From Omphiscola glabra (lineage: Eukaryota; Mollusca; Gastropoda; Lymnaeidae), in NCBI GenBank assembly GCA_964017045.1, contig OZ024795.1, positions 26,527,366-26,591,365 of the forward strand: 64,000 bases of DNA. The letters run 5' to 3'. Each line of letters opens with the position of its first letter. Position 1 is the stretch's first letter. This document shows positions 55,691 through 64,000 of this stretch, piece by piece. A program made the translations under genes and the position numbers. Below the pieces are notes generated by a model. The model had not been told where the DNA came from. It searched no databases and saw only the letters and a list, made by a program, of their open reading frames with translations.

Positions 55691-56655
55691 TGATGTCATT
55701 GGTCTTTTACAGAGCTCCAGGAAATGTGACAGCAAAGAACGCTAATGTTTTGTAGCTGCGACCTTGACTGATGTCATTTGTCTTTGCGACCTTTCCTTGA
55801 TCTTGGAACCAGTGTTTCTTTTACACAACGTGTTCCGGATGTGTCTCACTGTGCTCTGTACGCGTTCCACGTCGCAAGAATTGTTGTTATTACAGACCTG
55901 TTTACTCTTACGAGTTTGGCGTACAGTGCACGATTCTGAGGTGAATACATTTTATATATAATGTTTGTTTATTTTTTACTATTAAGATAATGTATTGAAC
56001 GATTTTGTGATGATGTTGTACGATTTTAAGAGTTTGAGGGTAAACAGGTCTGTAATTGGCATTATGTCAATGGCATACCGCCTGTGGGTCTCCATCTTAG
56101 AGTTTGGTTTCAGAGCTTGCCTTCCCTTGGATGAGTTGCCATCCAAGGTTAATGAGTCCCATCCACCCTGGGAGCTGTTTTTTTGTTTTTGTTTTTTTTT
56201 TTGTTGCTTCTTTTTGCTTTTGCTAAAGTTTGAATTCAATTCCATGAAGCATGAGATTAACCCAGTTGAGGAGGGTTAAACCTTAGTTAAAAACAAACCC
56301 ACAACATGGTCGCCTGTCATCTCAAAGCTTCAAGTGCCGAAAGAAATCATAAACATAAAAACCTAATAAATTAGGCACAGCTGAAATAATAAAAGAAATG
56401 CAAGTAAAGGTAATCCAGTGCTTTACTTTGGGTTGGGATAAAGAATAAATAAATGAGCTTGCCTTCAGATGGCCAAATTTATTTAACCAAAGGGTGACAT
56501 TCCATACATATTCTTCTTATTTAGATACAAATGAACATTCTAGTGTCGATATAAATATAAATGTTTTCAAGTAATTTATTAATTTTTGTAAAGTTAAAAG
56601 CGGAAACAAAGTGATATTTAAAAAAAAAAAAATTAACATTTGATCCTCCTCGTTT
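55691..56655. other. Unassigned sequence
   Basis: Poly-T tract at 56180-56225 and poly-A at 56620-56632. Short open frames lack any recognised domain. Confidence 0.4.
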
Positions 56656-56900
56656 CGACAGACAAGTGATGAATGGAAGTGCGCCGATCTCGCTCCACCT
56701 GGTTATTCTGCCCGGTCATTTCCTCGTCCATCTCGTGGTGGTGGCCTTGCTGTCATTTACAAGGACACTGTGTGCCGTTATCTAGCCTTTGTCATCATGA
56801 TCATGTTTACTAAATTATTTTTAACAGCGTGGTGAGCCCAGCCCTAGGTTGGGGTACACGCTTTATAAAACTTCGTATAATAATAATAATAATAATAATA
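56656..56900 (+). mobile_element. LINE fragment: endonuclease piece joined to 3' tail
   Basis: One frame reads D-E-W-K-C-A-D-L-A-P-P-G-Y and then S-R-G-G-G-L-A-V-I-Y-K-D (56665-56770), typical of a LINE endonuclease. A tail-like segment GTGAGCCCAGCCCTAGGTTG follows and ends in (ATA)n at 56877-56900. The middle of the element is missing. It differs from the LINE at 44.5-48.6 kb. Confidence 0.6.
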
Positions 56901-57002
56901 TCCTGATTCTCATGACACGGCTTGAGAATCATTGCCCCAAACATTCCCAGCTGACGCTTATCAGCTGAGGTTTTAATAATCCTTCAGAAGAAAAAACAAC
57001 AA

Positions 57003-57205
57003 CTAAAAATGAGATTATTCTGACGACATTCAGTTCATGAACTAAAAATGAGATTATTCTGACGACATTCAGTTCATGAACTAAAAATGAGATTATTCTG
57101 ACGACATTCAGTTCATGAACTAAAAATGAGATTATTCTGACGACATTCAGTTCATGAACTAAAAATGAGATTATTCTGACGACATTCAGTTCATGAACCA
57201 ACACT
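57003..57205. repeat. 39-bp minisatellite, 5 copies
   Basis: Unit GAACTAAAAATGAGATTATT then CTGACGACATTCAGTTCAT. The copies are identical, so recent. TTCATGAA palindromes mark each joint. Confidence 0.95.
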
Positions 57206-58104
57206 TATGCGCGAATTTTAAACAAAAAAAACTTTCTTTCAATGAAAGTTCAGTCATGCAACGTTATTCTTTTGTTCTCAGAAATACGTGTTGAATTTTG
57301 ACAAATCTTATCTTATTAAAAAATCCTATAGGCCAGGTAGTATCTTTCTTAACATGGTCATCCTTTTGTTTCTACGTAAAAGGAAATACATTATATTCGA
57401 TTCTACGAAACTTGGAGACCAGTCGCGATACCGATAACATGAATAATAAACGGGCTCGTGTATTCGATTTCAACAAAAACAGACCCGACGCGACTCTAAC
57501 ACGGTGAGTCATGACTCCAAAAATGTTGTTTGGGAACTGGTTTCATGAATGAATCATGAATGTGTTTATTTGTTTTTAACAACATGACGTTTGCACTATA
57601 GTTTGTATCAAGCACATGGGGGGGGGAAAGGTTGTGCTTGCTCTCAGGGTAATGCGACCTTATCTGTGCTACTAAAAGATGTGTATGTTACACTAGGTGA
57701 CAGATTGTATGAATAGTGCTTGATTTTTATTTCCTTTCATAAATGATTGCAAGGAATTTCTCTGTTACGATTTAAGAGTGCAACGTGTTTGTAGTTGACA
57801 AGTTACCTGCAGCGTGGGTTCCTAGTTAACACTTCACCTGTAGGTGCGTTCAAAGTTGACACTTTATACATGTAGCCTGTGCTTGGTGGACACATTTTAC
57901 CTGAACCGTGTTCCTATGATAAGACAATGCCGTGTAGTCGAGCCATAAAAGACGATTCGGTTCCTTGCCTTGTGTTCAATTTATGGATTTTATTGAGTCC
58001 CGTCGTATTGGCGCCTTGTGTCTAACAAAAACCCACGTTACAAGCAATCAATTTTTATCGTATTCAAAATTTTTCAAACGAGTTAAAATCCAAAACAGCG
58101 TCCA
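57206..58104. other. Unassigned sequence upstream of the 30-bp array
   Basis: 57785-57915 holds three diverged units of about 45 bases (GTTGACAAGTTACCTG; GTTGACACTTTATACATG; GTGGACACATTTTACCTG). No gene recognised. Confidence 0.4.
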
Positions 58105-59051
58105 GGAACGACCAACTCAACATAGATCGTTACTATTCTCAACCAACTCAACATAGATTGTTACTATTCTCAACCAACTCAACAAATATTGTTATTTTTC
58201 TTGACCAACTCAACATAGATTGTTACTATTCTCAACCAACTCAACAAATATTGTTATTTTTCTTGACCAACTCAACATAGATTGTTACTATTCTCAACCA
58301 ACTCAACATAGATTGTTACTATTCTCAACCAACTCAACATAGATTGTTACTATTCTCAACCAACTCAACATAGATTGTTACTATTCTCAACCAACTCAAC
58401 ATAGATTGTTACTATTCTCAACCAACTCAACATAGATTGTTACTATTCTCAACCAACTCAACAAATATTGTTATTTTTCTTGACCAACTCAACATAGATT
58501 GTTACTATTCTCAACCAACTCAACAAATATTGTTATTTTTCTTGACCAACTCAACATAGATTGTTACTATTCTCAACCAACTCAACATAGATTGTTACTA
58601 TTCTCAACCAACTCAACATAGATTGTTACTATTCTCAACCAACTCAACATAGATTGTTACTATTCTCAACCAACTCAACATAGATTGTTACTATTCTCAA
58701 CCAACTCAACATAGATTGTTACTATTCTCAACCAACTCAACATAGATTGTTACTATTCTCAACCAACTCAACATAGATTGTTACTATTCTCGACCAACTC
58801 AACATAGATTGTTACTATTCTCAACCAACTCAACATAGATTGTTATTTTTCTTGACCAACTCAACATAGATTGTTACTATTCTCAACCAACTCAACAAAT
58901 ATTGTTATTTTTCTTGACCAACTCAACATAGATTGTTACTATTCTCAACCAACTCAACATAGATTGTTACTATTCTCAACCAACTCAACATAGATTGTTA
59001 CTATTCTCAACCAACTCAACATAGATTGTTACTATTCTCAACCAACTCAAC
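58105..59051. repeat. 30/31-bp minisatellite upstream of the tetraspan exon
   Basis: About 31 copies of a unit beginning CCAACTCAACATAGATTG and ending TACTATTCTCA (30 bp), interspersed with a 31-bp variant containing AAATATTG and TTTTTCTTGA. The variant occurs about six times at irregular spacing, always flanked by the main form, as expected for unequal exchange or conversion. The array ends about 110 bases before the TATA-like box of the exon at 59251. Confidence 0.95.
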
Positions 59052-59161
59052 GTCACAATGCGATAAACGATGAAATGTAAACACTGTCTCATTCAAATAG
59101 TTTCGGTTTTGTATTTAGCTCCACGGCACAAGGATTGCGTTGAATGAACCGCATCAAGACA

Positions 59162-59169
59162 TTTATAAA
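59162..59169 (+). promoter_or_regulatory. Candidate TATA box of the tetraspan gene
   Basis: A TTTATAAA match lies about 82-89 bases before the ATG at 59251. An initiator-like CCACTCTG follows about 20-28 bases downstream, which would give a 5' UTR of about 60 bases. The match is good, but in AT-rich DNA it could be chance; 5' transcript ends would settle it. Confidence 0.45.
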
Positions 59170-59250
59170 GTATTCAGGCACGCCACTCTGATATCCAGGG
59201 TGTAAAATAAACTGCAACAAAGACACTCAAGACACACAGACACCGACAAC

Positions 59251-59449
59251 ATGGGTTGTTGTAACAGTTTCGGCACGCTGGTGGTGTCCATGCTGGTGTT
59301 GGTCGTCTCACTGGGGCTGACCATTGCAGCCATTCTGACGGACTACTGGTTCCTGGTGGGGACGGTATCAGGCGCCAGCGGCGAGGACAAGCGGAGGAAC
59401 AACTTCAACTTCGGCTTCTGGAAGAAATGTTACGAGGACATGCCTGAAG
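59251..59449 (+). CDS. First coding exon of a claudin/TARP-like tetraspan protein
   Basis: ATG at 59251 opens 66 codons plus one base, ending in a glycine codon split by a GTAAGG donor at 59450. The peptide starts M-G-C-C, has a strongly hydrophobic TM1 (about residues 8-30), L-T-D-Y-W at 29-33, a polar stretch with D-K-R-R, then F-G-F-W-K-K-C at 54-60. This is the PMP22/claudin/gamma-subunit first-loop motif with F replacing L in GLW. Intron phase, length and starting residues match the minus-strand exon at 17030-17231, so they are probably paralogues or members of neighbouring subfamilies. No N-x-S/T sequon is seen, unlike the other exon. GC content is well above the surroundings. Further exons are expected past 64000; nothing in 59450-64000 looks like one. 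It could be a claudin or EMP/PMP22-like protein rather than a true channel subunit. Confidence 0.8.
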
Positions 59450-60205
59450 GTAAGGGACTTGAAGTTAAACAAACTTGTGTGTACACCCTCGCTTCAGTTT
59501 ATCTTATGTTTCGTAGTGCCAGAAGTCGATCTCGACATCTTCAGCAAACTCCTCTGTGTGTGATTTGATAAATTAGCGATGTATTTCCAACTGCAATGGT
59601 TATGTAACATTAACCCCACACTAACACCTCGGTGGGAAAGATTTAGGGAGAGAAAGAAAAGTTTTAAAAAATAAAGAGGAATTTCCTGGTTGTTACACAC
59701 AGCCCGGCTATTTCGCAGTCTCACCTGCGTGGCCAACGTGTCAAGCACAGGGAGCCGGAGTGACAGTAAGCCCACCCCTCCCACCCAACGACAGACAACT
59801 CCCTGTAATGGAGTCCCAAGGTACGAAATACTGAGTGGAGGGGGGAGACACAGCTTGGAGCATACAAAGTAAGGGGGCGACACAGGGGGCCTCAGGAGAA
59901 CGTTTCTTATAATAAGAATCAAAGAAAAAACAAATACTTGGATGTTTAAATTAATATTGTTTAACATGATTTTGTAGTTTTTAAATGATTAGAGAAAAGG
60001 TTTGTGAGGGTAGTATTATTATTATTTTAAAGCAAGATTTACACGTGAAATTTAAATGAATAGTTTTAAGAGAACTTTAAGAGAAAAAATAACAAAAAAT
60101 AACTTAGTTTTAAAGAAAAAACCTTGCATGAACGTAATAACAAGCCGGCGGAAAGGGTGCGAATAACCTTGTGGGGAAATCTTTGTATCTGAGTTTACGG
60201 CAATG
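59450..60205. other. Start of the presumed intron of the tetraspan gene
   Basis: Follows the GTAAGG donor. No second exon, RNA gene or repeat recognised; minus frames up to 157 codons have no known domain. Confidence 0.5.
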
Positions 60206-60212
60206 TATCGTG

Positions 60213-60412
60213 TACATAAGTGCAGTAATGGTCTGTGTAAGAGCAGTCTTGGTCTGTGTAAGTGCAGAAATGGTCTGTGAATGTGTAGTATTGGTCTGTG
60301 AATGTGTAGACAGGCCTGTGAAAGTGTAAAGGAAGGTATGTGAACATGCAGGGCTGGTCTGTGAAAATATAGGGATGGTCTGTGTCTGAATGTGTAGTAA
60401 AGGTATGTGTTG
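60213..60412. repeat. About 18-bp degenerate minisatellite, about 11 copies
   Basis: GGTCTGTGAATGTGTAGT and GGTCTGTGTAAGTGCAGA units. Confidence 0.85.
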
Positions 60413-60796
60413 TTGGTGATATGTGTACTTGTGTCGAAAATATTTGCGTGTTCGTGTGCATTTAAATGAAACTGAGTAGTTTCAAGCTTTGTTTTTGCTG
60501 TTGTTGATTTTATTGCATGTTTAAACTCAATTCGTGCAATGACGATATAAAACCCCCCAACCCGTCCCCCCTTTACTTCTCTAACTGTATGTCGTGGTAC
60601 CAAAACTGGTTTGTTAAAATCCATTACATTATCATCATTTTTTGTGTGTGTGTGTGTTTCTTCCTGGCTGGGTGTGTGGCGAAAATCTTCGGACGACTAA
60701 TTGACCCACTTCCCATCGAACTGGACTTGGCAACTAGACTCATAACACAATCTATCAAATGTGCTGGCCCATCCCCGATTTTAAATAAAATAATAT

Positions 60797-61218
60797 ATGC
60801 TTTCATAGAAGAGATTCATACAATAATACATGCATTCATAGAAGAGATTCATACAATAATTCACGCATTCATAGAAGGGATTCATACAATAATACATGCA
60901 TTCATAGAAGGGATTCATACAATAATACATGCATACATAGAAGGGATTCATACAATAATACATGCATTCATAGAAGGGATTCATACAATAATTCACGCAT
61001 TCATAGAAGGGATTTATACAATAATACATGCATTCATAGAAGATATTCATACAATAATTCACGCATTCATAGAAGGTATTCATACAATAATACGTGCATT
61101 CATAGAAGGGATTCATACAATAATACACGCATTCATAGAAGGGATTCATACAATAATTCACGCATTCATAGAAGGGATTCATACAATAATACATGCATTC
61201 ATAGAAGGGATTCATACG
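60797..61218. repeat. 33-bp minisatellite, about 13 copies
   Basis: Unit TTCATAGAAGGGATTCATAC then AATAATACATGCA. ATACATGCA and ATTCACGCA forms alternate. Eleven codons per unit keep I-H-A-F-I-E-G-I-H-T-I frames open (243 codons on plus, 144 on minus); not considered a gene. Confidence 0.95.
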
Positions 61219-61544
61219 AAAAACTTCGGTTTTACGGTACTCTATTAATTGTTTAGCTCGTTTTCTAAATTAAGGCAAAAAATATACCACAAAAACAACT
61301 TTATTTTAAAAAAAGTAAAAATAAAACCTTAAAGGTTATTTTCAAATCTGCAAAGCTATTTTTCACAGCAACATGCATGCTTGATAGTATTCAGGGAAGT
61401 CTATAGGATTGGACAATTTAAAAAAGGGGAGAAGGCACATTTAAAAAAAAAAAGAGAATTGCCTAGCTTATTGAAGTGTGTTGAGTAACTCAGTAAACAT
61501 ACTGAAAATAACATGATTATCCAGGCTGACATCGGTCCCGCAAC
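61219..61544. other. Unassigned AT-rich sequence
   Basis: Nothing recognised beyond A-runs. Confidence 0.5.
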
Positions 61545-61732
61545 CAGTGGCGTAGCGAGCTTAACTCGCGCCCGGGGCACAATACCTTTTTAGCGCCCCC
61601 CAATACCTTTTTAGCGCCCCCCCTATTCGAAAACCATACAAAATTATAGTAAAATATACCATTTGGCGCCCCTTTGTGAGTAGCGCCCGAGGCAAGATGC
61701 CCCCCTTGCCCCCCCCCCTCACTACGCCACTG
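61545..61732. mobile_element. hAT MITE (188 bp), CAGTGGCGTAGC family
   Basis: Ends CAGTGGCGTAGCGAG and CTCACTACGCCACTG. Perfect 8-bp target duplication CCCGCAAC (61537-61544 and 61733-61740). An internal ATACCTTTTTAGCGCCCCCC pair is repeated at 61582-61622. Confidence 0.93.
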
Positions 61733-61812
61733 CCCGCAACATCTGATAACTCATCCTGAGTAATTTAAGCTCATTAAAAACAAAACAAAACCCCCTACAA
61801 AATATCTGAGGA

Positions 61813-62662
61813 CATTTGTGTCCTCCATCGAGGATCGTGTGTCCTCCATAGAGGATCGTGTGTCCTCCATCGAGGATCGTGTGTCCTCCATAGAGGATCT
61901 TGTGTCCTCCATCGAGGATCGTGTGTCCTCCGTCCAGGATCTTGAGTCCTCCATCGAGGATCGTGTGTCTTCCATCGAGGATCTTGTGTCCTCCATCGAG
62001 GATCTTGTGTACTCCATCGAGGATCTTGTGTACTCCATCGAGGATCGTGTGTACTCCATCGAGGATCGTGTGTCCTCCATCGAGAATCTTTTATCCTCCG
62101 TCGAGGATCTTGTGTCCTCCATCGAGGATCGTGTGTCCTCCATCGAGGATCGTGTGTCCTCCATCGAAAATCGTGTGTCCTCCATCGAGGATATTGTGTC
62201 CTCCATCGAGGATTGTGTGTCCTCCATCGAGGATATTGTGTCCTCCATCGAGGATCGTGTGTCCTCCATCGAGGATCTTGTGTCCTCCATCGAGGATCGT
62301 GTGTCCTCCATCGAGGATCTTGTGCCCTTCATCGAGGATATTGTGTCCTCCATTGAGGATCTTGTGTACTCCATCGAGGATCGTGTGTCCTCCATCGAGA
62401 ATCTTTTATCCTCCGTCGAGGATCTTGTGTCCTCCATCGAGGATCGTGTGTCCTCCATCGATGATCTTGTGTCCTCCATCGAGCATCGTGTGTCTTCCAT
62501 CGAGGATCGTGTGTCCTCCATCGAGGATCGTGTGTCCTCCATCGGGGATCGTGTGTCCTCCATCGAGGATCGTGTGTCCTCCATCGAGGATCGTGTGTCC
62601 TCCATCGAGGATATTGTGTCCTCCATCGAGGATTGTGTGTCCTCCATCGAGGATCTTGTTTG
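61813..62662. repeat. 21-bp minisatellite, about 40 copies, with 315-bp higher-order repeat
   Basis: Unit GTGTCCTCCATCGAGGATC plus GT or TT. The unusual CGAGAATCTTTTATCCTCCG block recurs at 62081 and 62396, exactly 15 units apart, with the same neighbours. Seven codons per unit give S-S-I-E-D-R-V heptads on plus (285 codons) and D-T-R-S-S-M-E on minus (298 codons). No evidence of expression. Confidence 0.95.
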
Positions 62663-63086
62663 TTTTTTTTTATAATGAACAGTGGTGTGGGGTAGTGGGA
62701 TGGGGGCTCAAAAATTTCAAGCGGCATATGGGTCAATAAAGGACATATTTTTCTGGAAAATGTATGACATAATATGTAGACATATGAAATATTTGCCATA
62801 GAGGATGATAAACAGACTCAAATATGGAAGCTATCGAGTCATTTCTAAGAATTTTTCTTTTATATCATTATCATGCACTTTATCTTACCATTTCTGTCTG
62901 GGGGATTTTCTAACCACATGAGCTACAAGTGTAAGTGCTGTCGGCCCATGTCATCAAGGGGAAGAAATTCAGAATATAGGAGTGATTTCCCTTTATTTGA
63001 CCCCTTGCACTTGCCGCTCACTAGCACATATTCAGGCACATTTGCTAAAATTTCATCTTGCATAGTTAGATTTACGCACTTCGACA
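62663..63086. other. Unassigned sequence
   Basis: No gene or repeat recognised. Confidence 0.4.
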
Positions 63087-63158
63087 CAGAAACATATGGG
63101 GGATGGAATATTCGCCTGCCAAGTGAATTACCCGCGTTCGATTCCTGTTCAAATCAAC
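63087..63158 (+). pseudogene. tRNA-Gly(GCC)-like relic or tRNA-derived SINE head
   Basis: ATGGAATATTCGCCTGCCAA then GTGAATTACCCGCGTTCGAT then TCCTGTTC follows the order of tRNA-Gly-GCC from the D-arm to the T-arm. The anticodon GCC is at 63118-63120 and a B-box-like CGTTCGATTCC lies near 63134-63144. Stems are mismatched and the 5' acceptor strand is poor, so it is not a functional tRNA. Confidence 0.5.
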
Positions 63159-63339
63159 CATTTGCTCCGAGGCTTCAAAAATGTTTCTTTTGAATTCTTA
63201 CAAGTTATGATGTAAGAAGAAGGCATTTAACATTGCAAAAATTAAAATAAAGCAAAATAAAAACCTTTTTTTAACGAAAGAAAACAAGTATGTGTCCGTA
63301 ATTTTAAGTATCTATTGATACACACATGCGTATATATGA

Positions 63340-63570
63340 TACTAGTCCATCCATCCCTGTGGTGCTACTGCCCATGTAGGACAAAAGGCCTCACTACTTC
63401 CTTCCACTCAGACCTAACAAATGCTTTTCTTTTCCATGCTTGGATTCCCAGTTGTTGTAGATCTTTTTCCACATCATCCATCCATCTAAGCCTAGGTCTG
63501 CCTTTGAGCCGTTTTCCTCTGGGGTTTTGGTGATGCACCCTCTTCACTCCTCTGCCATTTGGCATTCTCT
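63340..63570 (-). mobile_element. LINE 3'-terminal fragment
   Basis: Minus frame: N-P-R-G-K-R-L-K-G-R-P-R-L-R-W-M-D-D-V-E-K-D-L-Q-Q-L-G-I (63460-63540) then E-V-V-R-P-F. This conserved LINE C-terminus is shared in part with 29898-30120, 31627-31845 and 429-600. It ends in a GGGATGGATGGA-type tail. Confidence 0.8.
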
Positions 63571-64000
63571 CTAAGTGTATATGAGACTAGTTTTTAAATT
63601 AAACATGTATTTTGAATGCTCTGAAAATCCAATCTAACACGACAGTGCTGTATCTATTCATCAACAGTCCGCATCAGATGTAAGGTAACATCGGAAGAGA
63701 TTGCCAGTGAGGAAAATCAATATTATTAGAAGTTAGTACAAGCAGAGATGGGAGGAAAGTGTTGGGAATTCGGGTGTCGGTGGGGGGGGGTTGGGGGGCA
63801 GGAACTTAGAGGAAGGGTCACAAACGACTGGTCTGAAAGTGCTCTAGAGTGGATCTATGGGCAGGGGGGGGGGATATTGTTGGTTGTGACAGGCGGTAGC
63901 CACTATAGAAAATATTGGGGTGCTAGTTCGAGTGATGTACGTCCGACAAAAAAAAATGCTTTGTCCTGGTGAGAGAACTCTTGTTGTTGAATAAAAATAA
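63571..64000. other. Unassigned sequence
   Basis: G-rich tracts at 63781-63800 and 63866-63874. No gene supported. Confidence 0.4.

Noticed and set aside
59251..59568. 105-codon tetraspan frame as a complete protein
   Set aside because: The family motif stops at the GTAAGG donor (59450); the rest reads into intron and would leave a one-TM protein.
60517..61248. 243-codon I-H-A-F-I-E-G repeat protein
   Set aside because: Almost all of it is the 33-bp array; the N-terminal part has no recognisable signal or domain.
61751..62739. Large coiled-coil-like or proline-rich proteins on both strands
   Set aside because: Frames coincide with the 21-bp array on both strands and end just outside it.

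Overview
This is an intron/intergenic-type window from an animal nuclear genome, AT-rich and almost without coding sequence. Two first coding exons of the tetraspan claudin/TARP (voltage-dependent calcium channel gamma subunit) superfamily, decayed LINE, Penelope-like, hAT and pogo/Tigger transposons, and very many minisatellites all point to a metazoan. A gastropod mollusc, perhaps a freshwater pulmonate, is my best guess: SPIN-type hAT elements have been reported from the pond snail Lymnaea stagnalis, and Penelope-like elements are common in molluscs. The species is not determinable by eye.

Coding content. A gamma-5/gamma-7-like TARP exon 1 lies on the minus strand (17231 down to 17030), and a related but diverged tetraspan exon 1 lies on the plus strand (59251-59449). 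Both begin M-x-C-C, carry a TM1 followed by T-D-Y-W, a G-L/F-W-x-x-C motif in the first extracellular loop, and end on a phase-1 GT donor inside a glycine codon. They are divergently oriented about 42 kb apart; later exons of both must lie outside the window, because none is recognisable here. Everything between them is intergenic or upstream sequence, and the ends of the window are probably their first introns.

Layout. 0-5.4 kb: diverged repeat interrupted by a LINE relic, then 11-, 33-, 36- and 50-bp arrays, a SPIN-like hAT relic and an A-A'-A fold-back. 5.5-8.6 kb: 37-, 25- and 13-bp arrays. 11-16 kb: Penelope-like relic with GIY-YIG and hammerhead-like remnants, second copy of the diverged repeat, hAT element, Penelope fold-back. 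17-18 kb: TARP exon and a hAT MITE. 18.6-25.2 kb: seven arrays in near succession with a SPIN-like MITE. 26.9-32.5 kb: ~175-bp composite repeat, more minisatellites and two related LINE tails. 34.8-39.6 kb: hAT MITE, 121-bp array, Tigger-like element with an amplified terminal repeat. 41-43.6 kb: four arrays. 44.5-48.6 kb: one LINE whose 5' half is inverted, containing both a newborn 36-bp minisatellite and a nested hAT MITE. 49.6-58 kb: small arrays, GC-rich module pair, palindromic MITE. 58.1-59.45 kb: 30-bp array, TATA box, tetraspan exon. 60-64 kb: 18-, 33- and 21-bp arrays, hAT MITE, tRNA-Gly-like relic, LINE tail.

By my rough addition, tandem repeats cover about a third of the window (about 21 of 64 kb) in close to 40 unrelated families. 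Most long reading frames in the window are by-products of these arrays (units without stop codons) and are not proposed as genes.
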